Position numbers and translations under genes: made by a program
Notes under the pieces: model-generated
Seen by the model: only the letters and a program-made list of their open reading frames with translations
The model's database searches: none
Told to the model about the DNA's origin: nothing
In this document: piece after piece, positions 1 through 5,955 of the stretch
Position numbering within the stretch: the first letter of the stretch is position 1
Layout: each line of letters begins with the position of its first letter
NCBI GenBank assembly: GCA_955652625.1
Contig: CATPBM010000163.1
Span: forward strand, 1-6,653
Length of the DNA: 6,653 nt
Origin: an uncultured Steroidobacteraceae bacterium
GTDB taxonomy: Bacteria > Pseudomonadota > Gammaproteobacteria > Steroidobacterales > Steroidobacteraceae
Direction of reading: 5' to 3'

Positions 1-369
1 CGAGGAGCGCACCGCCACGGCGATGTCGGCGCCGGCGCTCATGCGGCGCAGCTGCGCGCCGACCGCCTGCGCGAACGCCGGCGGAAACGGCGTCGCGAGG
101 ATCCACTGGCGTATGCGTGAGCCGGTCGCGGCGAGGCGCGCGACGTCGTCGACGTCGAGTGCGGCGAGTTCGGCGCAGATGCGCTCATCGAGGCCGCCCT
201 GTTTGAGGAACTCGCGATAGGCGTGCGCGGTGGTGGCGAAGCCGCCGGGCACCTGCACGCCGAGCTTCGCCAGCGAGCCGATCATCTCACCGAGCGAGGC
301 GTTCTTGCCGCCGACGGTCTCGACATCGCGCATTGCCAACTGCTCGAACGGGATGACGTATGCGTCCAA
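1..369 (-). CDS. ppsA: Phosphoenolpyruvate synthase, N-terminal part (runs off left edge)
   Basis: PEP synthase makes phosphoenolpyruvate from pyruvate and ATP (with water, giving AMP and phosphate) and acts in the cytoplasm at the entry to gluconeogenesis. Only the first 123 codons are visible, out of roughly 790 usual for the family. They belong to the N-terminal ATP-grasp-like nucleotide-binding domain. The signature VGGKNASLGEM is at about residues 18-28, followed by VPGGFATTA, then IRQWI near residue 85, and the window edge falls inside AVAVRSS, the stretch that continues as SATAED in relatives. I chose a TTG start at 369 because AGGAG lies 5 nt upstream of it, and because homology to the E. 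coli enzyme (VLWYNQLGMNDV aligned to VIPFEQLAMRDV) begins before the first in-frame ATG at codon 13. The gene is divergent from its regulator, which supports the assignment. The catalytic histidine and the phosphorylated threonine lie outside the window. Confidence 0.93.
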   Translation of the reverse strand, partial: MDAYVIPFEQLAMRDVETVGGKNASLGEMIGSLAKLGVQVPGGFATTAHAYREFLKQGGLDERICAELAALDVDDVARLAATGSRIRQWILATPFPPAFAQAVGAQLRRMSAGADIAVAVRSS

Positions 370-374
370 GGGCG

Positions 375-379
375 CTCCT
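375..379 (-). promoter_or_regulatory. Ribosome binding site of ppsA deciding a TTG start
   Basis: On the minus strand AGGAG is followed by 5 nt and then TTG. It is the clearest Shine-Dalgarno sequence before a recognised gene in the window. It decides the TTG at 369 over the internal ATG at codon 13, which would cut into the conserved start of the protein. Confidence 0.6.
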
Positions 380-471
380 GACGATCTACTCCTGCGCTTA
401 GCGCTTGCTACGCTGCGCGCGCGGTGAAACACTGCGGATTCGTCGACCAGCTTGATAAGTACGCCGCCGCC

Positions 472-1293
472 GTGAGCCGTCGAACCGTTTTCTTCGTCTC
501 GGACCAGACAGGCGTGACCGCGGAAACACTGGGCCACAGTCTCATGACGCAGTTCGAGGGCCTGGAATTTCGGCCGGTGACTTTGCCATTTGTGTCGAGC
601 GTTGACAAGGCGCACGAGGCGGTGCGGCGCATCGACCGCGCAGCTTCCGACGAGGGCCTGCGGCCGATCATCTTCAGCACGCTGGTGCAGGATGAGTTGC
701 GCGACATCGTCATGAACGCGAACGGACTGTTCCTCGATCTGTTCTCGGCGTTTGTCGGTCCGCTGGAGCGCGAGCTCAACACCCGCTCGACGCACCGCGC
801 GGGACGCGCGCACGGCATCGCCGATCTCGCGGCCTACACCATGCGCATCAACGCCACCAACTTCGCGCTCGCCAACGATGATGGCACGGGCGGGGACTAC
901 GCACACGCGGACGTGGTGCTGGTCGGGGTATCGCGTGTCGGCAAGACCCCGACCTGCGTGTACCTGGCATTGCAGTACGGGGTGTTTGCCGCTAACTACC
1001 CGCTCACCGAGGACGACCTGGAGGCGGGCAAGCTGCCGGCACGGTTGGAGCCGTTTCGCCGCAAACTCTTCGGACTCACCATCCGCCCGGAGCGGCTGCA
1101 GCAGATCCGCACCGAGCGCCGCCCGGAGAGCCGTTACGCCTCGCGCGCACAGGTGCAGTACGAGCTGCGCGCCGCGGACGCCATGTTCGTGCGCTTCGGC
1201 GTTCCCTCGCTCGACACCAGCGAGTCCTCGATCGAGGAGATCGCCAGCCGGATCCTCAACACTACAGGAATCGAACGGCGCCTGCGGCCTTAA
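472..1293 (+). CDS. ppsR: PEP synthase regulatory protein (bifunctional kinase/pyrophosphorylase, DUF299)
   Basis: This family (PSRP) controls PEP synthase. It uses ADP to phosphorylate a threonine next to the catalytic histidine, inactivating the enzyme, and reverses this by Pi-dependent release of pyrophosphate. The N-terminus RRTVFFVSDQTGVTAETLG is the family opening, and a P-loop GVSRVGKTP lies at residues 152-160. NYPLTEDDL follows it and the protein ends in a typical C-terminal helix region (SSIEEIASRIL). From the GTG at 472 the protein is 273 residues, matching the usual 270-277. A GTG at 424 would add 16 residues (MKHCGFVDQLDKYAAA) before the conserved start. Neither codon has a convincing ribosome binding site, so the start is less certain than the identity. 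The divergent ppsA next door is the expected target, which makes this a regulator-enzyme pair. The residue after the P-loop arginine is Val, where E. coli has Cys and many relatives have Ser. Confidence 0.93.
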   Translation: MSRRTVFFVSDQTGVTAETLGHSLMTQFEGLEFRPVTLPFVSSVDKAHEAVRRIDRAASDEGLRPIIFSTLVQDELRDIVMNANGLFLDLFSAFVGPLERELNTRSTHRAGRAHGIADLAAYTMRINATNFALANDDGTGGDYAHADVVLVGVSRVGKTPTCVYLALQYGVFAANYPLTEDDLEAGKLPARLEPFRRKLFGLTIRPERLQQIRTERRPESRYASRAQVQYELRAADAMFVRFGVPSLDTSESSIEEIASRILNTTGIERRLRP

Positions 1294-1317
1294 GTGCGCG
1301 CGCTGCGCGCTGCGCAC
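1294..1317 (+). terminator. GC-rich hairpin just after the PSRP stop codon, possible weak terminator
   Basis: GTGCGC at 1294-1299 pairs perfectly with GCGCAC at 1312-1317. The stem can continue through a G-U pair and, past one bulged base, three more pairs to a 3-nt loop. It begins at the base after the TAA stop. The downstream sequence is GAAAATTG with no run of T, so it is not a classic intrinsic terminator. It may simply stabilise the mRNA 3' end. Confidence 0.3.
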
Positions 1318-1370
1318 GAAAATTGCAAGTCCGCCGGCGCCAAGTGTGCCGCAAATTCGCGCCCTAATCG

Positions 1371-1385
1371 GCTTGCAGCGCAAGC
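1371..1385. repeat. Perfect inverted repeat GCTTGC-AGC-GCAAGC, operator-like
   Basis: Two perfect 6-bp arms are separated by 3 bp and overlap the -35 element proposed for the DUF1249 gene. A further GCAAGC at 1402-1407 touches the start codon, 22 bp (about two helical turns) from the right arm. The geometry resembles a repressor site, but no cognate regulator is visible in the window. A short palindrome in GC-rich DNA can also arise by chance. Confidence 0.3.
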
Positions 1386-1400
1386 ATCGTGCGTTATAGT
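1373..1400 (+). promoter_or_regulatory. Sigma70-like promoter for the DUF1249 gene
   Basis: The -35 element TTGCAG (1373-1378) and the -10 element TATAGT (1395-1400) are separated by 16 bp. Each differs from consensus in two positions or fewer. The -10 ends 7 nt before the GTG at 1408, so transcription would begin at or next to the start codon. This indicates that the gene has its own promoter rather than depending on the upstream PSRP gene. Confidence 0.5.
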
Positions 1401-1407
1401 CGCAAGC

Positions 1408-1920
1408 GTGCTGCTAGCTGACACACAGACCGTCGTCTCGTGGCGCGCGCGCCCGCGCAGCTTCGTCGCGCTCATGGGATTGTACGAGAGCAACTTCATA
1501 CGCCTCGGCTGGCTCGCGGGGAGCCTGACCGCGCTCAGCGGGCGCTGTACCTCGAGGGTGCGCGGAGACTGTGACCTCGTTCTCACCGTGACCGAGCGCT
1601 CACCGTACACCAGCACGGTGAACCTGACCTACCTGATTGCCGAGCGGTACGGGGATCTGCAGTACCCGGACATGCGCGTGCGCATCTACCATGACGCACA
1701 TCTGGTCGAAGCGCAGCAATGGAACAGCGGTCACACTCAGCGGACAGCCCACGGGGCAGATGTTCACCATCACCCCGTCCTCAAGAGCCTGCGCAGCCAC
1801 GCGGAGCGTGAACTGGATCAGCGTTGGGCGCGCAACATGATGTTAAATAAGTGGCTGGAATACTGCGTGGAGCGGGGTCATCGCTTCTCATCCCGCCCGG
1901 AGCACGACGCCGGCGCATGA
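1408..1920 (+). CDS. DUF1249 family protein (YqiB-like)
   Basis: This is a cytoplasmic protein of a conserved proteobacterial family with no established biochemical function; E. coli YqiB (about 140 residues) is the familiar member. The family pattern is visible along the length: LMGLYESNFIRL (residues 22-33), TERSPYTSTVNL (62-73), PDMRVRIYHDAHLVEA (87-102) and the C-terminal NKWLEYCVERGH (147-158). There is no signal peptide or membrane segment. The GTG at 1408 gives 170 residues. The frame is open back to 1294, but that extension is an Arg/Ala-rich tract crossing a hairpin and the promoter. The ATG at 1474 would remove conserved residues before LYESNF. No Shine-Dalgarno sequence precedes the GTG, which fits a leaderless mRNA. 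A His-rich insertion (HGADVHHHP, 115-123) lies between the conserved blocks. It is probably co-transcribed with the next gene, 28 nt downstream. Confidence 0.85.
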   Translation: MLLADTQTVVSWRARPRSFVALMGLYESNFIRLGWLAGSLTALSGRCTSRVRGDCDLVLTVTERSPYTSTVNLTYLIAERYGDLQYPDMRVRIYHDAHLVEAQQWNSGHTQRTAHGADVHHHPVLKSLRSHAERELDQRWARNMMLNKWLEYCVERGHRFSSRPEHDAGA

Positions 1921-1948
1921 GAGGTGGCGGGCAACCGCTACATCTCTC

Positions 1949-3013
1949 ATGAAGGCGCTACGACAACTCGGGTTTCTCAAACTCAGCCTCCGCCAGGAGG
2001 GCGCGCCCGATGAGGATCATCGGGTGCTCGCGCTGTTCCGCAATCGCGCCGAGCTCAAGAAGGCCTACGGCGGATTGCAGGAAGAGACCTTCCGGCTCAA
2101 GGATCTCATCAAGCAGCAGGAGGGGGCCACCCAGCGTGTGCAGGAAGTGCTCAACACACTGGAGGGTCGCCTGGGTACTGCGGGCACCGCCTACCCCGCG
2201 CTGGTGTTTTACCAGCTGCGCCGGCTGTGGCAGGCGGGGCGCGAGCTCATCACGCACTTCGTCGCAGACCTAGTGCGGCAACAGGAAGAGCGCGAGCGGC
2301 GCGCACACCTCGCCCAGCACAATCGTCGCCAGTTCGCACGTCGCCAGGAGGCCGACGAGCAGCTACGCGCGGCGCAGGCACTGCATGCGGAGGCCACGGA
2401 GCACGTCGCCGCGCTCGCAAGCCAACGAATCGCCCTGGCGCGCTTCTGGCACTACTTCAAACGCCGCGCGCTCGAGCGGCGCATCGCTGCTGCGCAGGCG
2501 GTACTGAGCGGAGCGAGCGCGGTTCTTGCCCAGGCGCGGGTGAGCATAGAGGACATCGCGCAGCAGGCGCCGCCGGCATTCCCGGGCTTGTCGCTACCGG
2601 CGCGTCGCGCCATCAATCTCGCAGCGATCGCTTACGCGGAGGTGCTGTGCCTGCGCCTGGACGAACTGAAGACACCGCTGGTGCAGCTCGCGCGCGAGGC
2701 GACCGGCCGCCGCGAGGGCGGCGATGACTATGGTCCGCCCAAGGATTGCGTGCTGCTGATGGGACAGATCGGCCGCGCCCATGGGCTGATTGCCCGGCGC
2801 GAAGGACTCGCGCAGGAGATCCGTGCGCGCACCGTGCGTCTGAAGCACGTGGCGCGCTATCGACATGCCGGTGACAGCGCCCCACTGGCGGACTCGCTGG
2901 CGCTCACCGAAGGCGACGTGCTGCAGGCGGCTCCGCTCGGCCCCGCCGCGGCGCGCTTGCCCAACGTGCTCGCCGACGATATCTGGGATCTGTTCCGGAT
3001 TCTGTTGCGCTAA
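1949..3013 (+). CDS. Uncharacterised coiled-coil protein, 354 aa
   Basis: I do not recognise a family. There is no signal peptide and no transmembrane helix, so a cytoplasmic protein is likely. Three parts can be seen. Residues about 1-75 are charged and helical, with heptad-like spacing in 31-72. Residues about 80-205 form a long Arg/Gln/Glu/Ala-rich helical region (QQEERERRAHLAQHNRRQF, LERRIAAAQAVL) typical of coiled coil, with an aromatic patch ARFWHYFKRR at 164-173. After a Pro/Gly break (QQAPPAFPGLSLPARR, 205-220) comes a mainly helical C-terminal domain with a loop GRREGGDDYGPPKDCVLL (253-270), and the protein ends in WDLFRILLR. The ATG at 1949 has no ribosome binding site at normal distance; the GAGG at 1921-1924 is too far. 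Translation may depend on coupling to the DUF1249 gene 28 nt upstream. Protein-like composition through the whole frame supports a real gene; the function is unknown. Confidence 0.8.
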   Translation: MKALRQLGFLKLSLRQEGAPDEDHRVLALFRNRAELKKAYGGLQEETFRLKDLIKQQEGATQRVQEVLNTLEGRLGTAGTAYPALVFYQLRRLWQAGRELITHFVADLVRQQEERERRAHLAQHNRRQFARRQEADEQLRAAQALHAEATEHVAALASQRIALARFWHYFKRRALERRIAAAQAVLSGASAVLAQARVSIEDIAQQAPPAFPGLSLPARRAINLAAIAYAEVLCLRLDELKTPLVQLAREATGRREGGDDYGPPKDCVLLMGQIGRAHGLIARREGLAQEIRARTVRLKHVARYRHAGDSAPLADSLALTEGDVLQAAPLGPAAARLPNVLADDIWDLFRILLR

Positions 3014-3029
3014 AGCGCTGCGGGCGCAA

Positions 3030-5153
3030 TCAGCCGGCGCGTACGGTCTTCTGCGCGGGCAGATGCGTTCCGGTCACCATATCTGCCATGACCTGGGTCG
3101 CCTGCTCGAGCACTACGTCCGCGGCATCGTCCTTGGCCTTGGACTTCTCCAGCTCCTCGATGCTCTTCAGCGGCGGCAGGTTCTTGGCCGCCCGGCGGCT
3201 GTTCTCGCGCTCGAGCCGCTCCTTCTCAATGCGCGCCCGCTCTTCGCGCCGCACCTTGAGGTTCAGCGACACGCTGTGCTGCTCGCGCACCGAATCGATG
3301 GCGGCGATGTCGGACACCAGCCACTTGTAGTCCGGATCCTGCTGCGCGCGCGTCCCCTCTTCGGTCGCGAGCGCGGCGACGGGCGGCGCCGCAGCCGGGC
3401 CGGCGCTGGTCTTGAACGGCACGCCGGCGATCCGATCCCAGGGGAGCGCCGATTCCAGCGCGCTCTCGCCGACTTCCTTGGTGTCGAGCGGCGAGGCGAG
3501 CTGCACATCCGGCACCACGCCGCGGTGCTGGGTGCTCTCGCCGGTCACGCGATAGAACTTGCCGATGGTTACGGTCAACTGCCCGTTCACCGGCTTATCC
3601 GACCAGCGATCGAGCTGCACGAGATTCTGCACCGTGCCCTTGCCGAAAGTGGTCTGCCCGAGGATGACGCCGCGGTGATAGTCCTGGATCGCTCCGGCGA
3701 AGATCTCCGAAGCCGAGGCGCTCAGGCGGTCCACCAGCACCGCGAGCGGACCGTCGTACGCAGGCCCCCTCTCGGGGTCCTCGAGCACTTCGAGCCGTCC
3801 CGAGGTGTCACGCAGCTGCACCACCGGGCCGTGGTCGATGAACAAGCCGGTCAGGGCCGTGGCTTCAGGCAGATAGCCGCCCCCGTCGTTGCGCAGATCG
3901 AGCACCAGGCCATCGACGTTCTCCGCCTTGAGCTGGTTCAGGAGCTTGAGCACGTCACGCGTGGTGCTGCGGTAGTTCGCATCGCCGGCGTTCTGCGCGG
4001 CGATGTCCTGGTAGAAGCCCGGCACGGTGATGACTCCGATCTTGAGCGTGCGGCCGTTGCGCGCAATGGTCTTCACTTCCTTGTGAGCTGCCTGGGCCTC
4101 GAGCGTCACCTTGTTGCGCGTGAACTCGAGCACTTTCTCCGGAGTCCCGGGTGCTGCGCCGGGCGGCAGCACCTGCAGCCGCACGCTGGTGCCGGCCTTG
4201 CCACGGATCAGCTGCACGACGTCATCCAGGCGCCAGCCGATGACGTCGGTGAAGGCGCCTTCGTGTCCCTGGCCGACGCCGGTGATGCGGTCGTTGGCCT
4301 TGAGCGTGCCGGCGACCGCGGCCGGGCCGCCCTCGAGCACGTTCATGATGGTGACGTAGTCATCCACCAGCTGCAGCGAGGCGCCGATGCCGTCGTAGTT
4401 GAGGCTCATCTGGATGCGATATTCCTCGGAGCTGCGCGGCGAGAAGTAACTTGAGTGCGGATCGAAGGCGCGCGCGTAAGCGTTCATGAGGTTTTCGAAC
4501 ACATCCTCCGAGGTCACCTGGTCGACGCGCTTCAGCACGCGCTCGTAGCGCTTGCGCAGGACGTCGGCTGCCTCCGGCCAGGTCTTGCCGGTGAGCATCA
4601 GCGACAGCGCATCGTTCTTGACGCGCTTTCTCCACAGCTCATCCATGGTGTTCTGGTCGGCCGGCCAGGCGACGTGCGCGCGGTCGAACTCGAAATACTC
4701 GCTCACTGTCCAGTCCGGCTCGGTCTGCAGCAGCGCGATGGCGTGCTGGATGCGTTCGCGGTTGCGCTGCTGGAAGCGCGCGAAGATCAGGTATGCGGGA
4801 TCGATGCTGCCGCTGCGGATCATGTCGCCGAACTGCAGGCGATAGGCGTTGAAGTCGTTGATGTCGCTGGCGAGGAAGTAACTGCGCTGCCCGTCGAGGA
4901 ATTCCAGATAGCGCTGGTACACCGTGTCCGACATCTTGCCGTCGATGGAGGCTCGGCTGTAGTGCGCCTCCTCGAGGATGCGCCCCACCTTGCGCGCCGT
5001 GTAGCGCTGCGCGTCGGTCGGGGCGAGCGCCCCCGGGGGCAGGAGCGCCGGGCTCGCCGGGGCCTGGACGGAGGAGCCTGCGAGCGCCAGCGCTAGGATC
5101 GCCAGAGCGGCAGCGGTTAACCATCCAGAGGAGCGGCGCAGGGGTGGGGTCAT
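3030..5153 (-). CDS. prc: Tail-specific / carboxy-terminal processing protease, S41 family
   Basis: Prc (Tsp) is a periplasmic serine protease that cleaves proteins from nonpolar C-termini. In E. coli it works with the lipoprotein NlpI to degrade the murein endopeptidase MepS. The protein here is 707 residues against 682 in E. coli. It has a signal peptide (RR at 6-7, hydrophobic 11-26, possible cleavage after APA at 33) and the Prc N-terminal helical domain with SDTVYQRYLEFLDGQRSYFLASDI (75-98). A PDZ domain follows at about 255-335 (DGIGASLQL, GGPAAVAGTLKANDRI). The S41 protease core covers about 370-550, and the C-terminal Prc domain about 560-690 is rich in Arg/Glu/Lys. The catalytic dyad is Ser480 in SASASE and Lys505 in TFGKG, 25 residues apart as in E. 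coli, and Asp491 matches the third important residue. All are present, so the enzyme should be active. The ATG has only a weak ribosome binding site. It converges with the coiled-coil gene, 16 nt apart. Confidence 0.95.
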   Translation of the reverse strand: MTPPLRRSSGWLTAAALAILALALAGSSVQAPASPALLPPGALAPTDAQRYTARKVGRILEEAHYSRASIDGKMSDTVYQRYLEFLDGQRSYFLASDINDFNAYRLQFGDMIRSGSIDPAYLIFARFQQRNRERIQHAIALLQTEPDWTVSEYFEFDRAHVAWPADQNTMDELWRKRVKNDALSLMLTGKTWPEAADVLRKRYERVLKRVDQVTSEDVFENLMNAYARAFDPHSSYFSPRSSEEYRIQMSLNYDGIGASLQLVDDYVTIMNVLEGGPAAVAGTLKANDRITGVGQGHEGAFTDVIGWRLDDVVQLIRGKAGTSVRLQVLPPGAAPGTPEKVLEFTRNKVTLEAQAAHKEVKTIARNGRTLKIGVITVPGFYQDIAAQNAGDANYRSTTRDVLKLLNQLKAENVDGLVLDLRNDGGGYLPEATALTGLFIDHGPVVQLRDTSGRLEVLEDPERGPAYDGPLAVLVDRLSASASEIFAGAIQDYHRGVILGQTTFGKGTVQNLVQLDRWSDKPVNGQLTVTIGKFYRVTGESTQHRGVVPDVQLASPLDTKEVGESALESALPWDRIAGVPFKTSAGPAAAPPVAALATEEGTRAQQDPDYKWLVSDIAAIDSVREQHSVSLNLKVRREERARIEKERLERENSRRAAKNLPPLKSIEELEKSKAKDDAADVVLEQATQVMADMVTGTHLPAQKTVRAG

Positions 5154-5234
5154 GTACGGGCTCGCAGGTTCGATAAACTACTAGACCAAGGCTAGAGCGT
5201 GCAGTTCGTCTTTAGCAAGTACAGTCCTCTCACG

Positions 5235-5522
5235 ATGCGACCTCTGGCGGCTCTGCTTGCAATTCTCATGGGGTCGGCGGTCGCCCTGGCCACCGGGCTG
5301 CTCATGACCTGGATTGTCATACTGTTGCTGCCGGCCGACGAGGCGCGCTTCGCCCCGGAGCACGCGGCCCTCATGCGCGCCGTCCTGGTATTCACCCTTT
5401 GTGCCGCGGCCACGGCGGGCAGCTTCTACGGGGAGCAGCGTGAGCGCGCCTGGCGCCTGGCCGCGCACGCCGCCACGCTGGCGATGTTCGCCGTGGCGGT
5501 CTGGCTGTACTGGCCGAAATGA
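5235..5522 (+). CDS. Small inner-membrane protein, three predicted helices, unknown function
   Basis: From the ATG at 5235 the product is 95 residues. Hydrophobic stretches at about 4-32, 47-64 and 74-92 suggest three membrane segments. They are joined by a short acidic loop (PADEARFAPEH) and a charged turn (YGEQRERAW), and the chain ends in WLYWPK. No known family is evident. An in-frame GTG at 5199 would add 12 residues (MQFVFSKYSPLT) and has a weak AAGG 7 nt upstream. I prefer the ATG because the hydrophobic helix starts right after it, and because it leaves 81 bp rather than 45 bp for the promoters of this gene and the divergent protease gene. A TACAGT that could serve as a -10 lies 9 nt before the ATG. 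Confidence is moderate for the gene and low for the start. Confidence 0.6.
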   Translation: MRPLAALLAILMGSAVALATGLLMTWIVILLLPADEARFAPEHAALMRAVLVFTLCAAATAGSFYGEQRERAWRLAAHAATLAMFAVAVWLYWPK

Positions 5523-5537
5523 GCGGGGCCGTCCGGG

Positions 5538-5558
5538 CCGGCTGGCGTTCCAGGCCGG
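5538..5558. terminator. GC-rich hairpin between two convergent genes
   Basis: CCGGCTGG (5538-5545) pairs with CCAGGCCGG (5550-5558) around a 4-nt loop CGTT, with one bulged base. It lies in the 38-bp gap between the stop codons of two convergent small membrane protein genes, where a shared bidirectional terminator would be expected. Neither strand has a T-run after the stem, so efficient intrinsic termination is doubtful. Confidence 0.35.
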
Positions 5559-5560
5559 AA

Positions 5561-5908
5561 CTAGGGCAAGGAGCGATAGATTCTCACGAATACCCGAATC
5601 AGCAGCAGCACCAGAGCCGGCCCGAGCGCCACCGCCCAGAACACGGCCGACCCGTGTACCAGCCCCAGGACAAAGTCCGCGAACAGCGAGGCGGGCCCGG
5701 CGTGCGGATTCTGCCCGTGGGTATAGGGCCCGAGCACGCGACTGCCGCCGAACCAGATGAGAAAGGGCATGAGGACGATCCCGAACAGAAGCGCAGCGCC
5801 ATAGATGACGAGCTCGCGCCGCGCCGGCGGCAGCGCCTGGTATGTGTCGCGCAGACGCGTCAGGCGCTCGGAAGGAGCGGTTTCGGGGGTGGGGGGCCGG
5901 CTCGACAT
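5561..5908 (-). CDS. Small membrane protein, two predicted helices, unknown function
   Basis: The product is 115 residues. A polar, Pro-rich N-terminal tail of about 30 residues (PPTPETAPSERLTRLRD) is followed by a membrane helix at about 33-53 (LVIYGAALLFGIVLMPFLIWF). Next is a loop GGSRVLGPYTHGQNPHAG that includes two His, then a second hydrophobic region at about 75-108, ending RVFVRIYRSLP. The positively charged residues RVFVRIYR after the last helix suggest that the C-terminus is cytoplasmic. With two helices the N-terminus would be on the same side. I do not recognise a named family. The GPYTHGQNPHAG loop looks like the part most likely to be functional. The ATG lacks a strong ribosome binding site. 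The gene is divergent from the oxidoreductase gene across 47 bp. Confidence 0.7.
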   Translation of the reverse strand: MSSRPPTPETAPSERLTRLRDTYQALPPARRELVIYGAALLFGIVLMPFLIWFGGSRVLGPYTHGQNPHAGPASLFADFVLGLVHGSAVFWAVALGPALVLLLIRVFVRIYRSLP

Positions 5909-5940
5909 TCGGTGCTTTCGGGCGTTGCGCCGCGGGCGGG

Positions 5941-5946
5941 CATAAT
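5941..5946 (+). promoter_or_regulatory. -10 box of the oxidoreductase gene
   Basis: CATAAT matches the sigma70 -10 consensus at five of six positions and stands out in otherwise GC-rich sequence. It ends 9 nt before the ATG at 5956, so the transcript would have at most a few untranslated bases. No good -35 is at the usual distance: TTGCGC at 5925-5930 is only 10 bp away, and TTCGGG at 5917-5922 is weak. Confidence 0.4.
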
Positions 5947-5955
5947 AGCCCTCTC

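Noticed and set aside
408..818. Minus-strand open frame of 136 codons opposite the PSRP gene
   Set aside because: It is antisense to a confidently identified gene, and its Ser/Arg-rich translation shows no domain.
1294..1407. Extension of the DUF1249 frame to a GTG directly after the PSRP stop codon, suggesting translational coupling
   Set aside because: The extra 38 residues are Arg/Ala/Cys-rich and unlike the family, and the stretch contains a hairpin and a good promoter. The family length fits the start at 1408 better.
1995..2273. Perfect AGGAGG at 1995-2000 followed 9 nt later by an ATG at 2010 in another frame
   Set aside because: The resulting frame gives an Arg/Ser/Cys-rich peptide typical of out-of-frame reading, and it lies wholly inside the coiled-coil gene. 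The AGGAGG is most likely incidental to its codons.
3011..3032. Short GCGC repeats between the convergent coiled-coil and prc genes as a shared terminator
   Set aside because: The arms are only 4 bp with no T-run, which is too little to call a terminator in GC-rich sequence.
2865..5096. Plus-strand frame open across almost the whole prc gene, broken by only one stop codon at about 4452-4454
   Set aside because: It is antisense to a well-supported protease with complete catalytic motifs. Its translation is a mirror of GC-rich codons (His, Leu, Arg, Ala and Gly repeated) with no recognisable domain or ribosome binding site.
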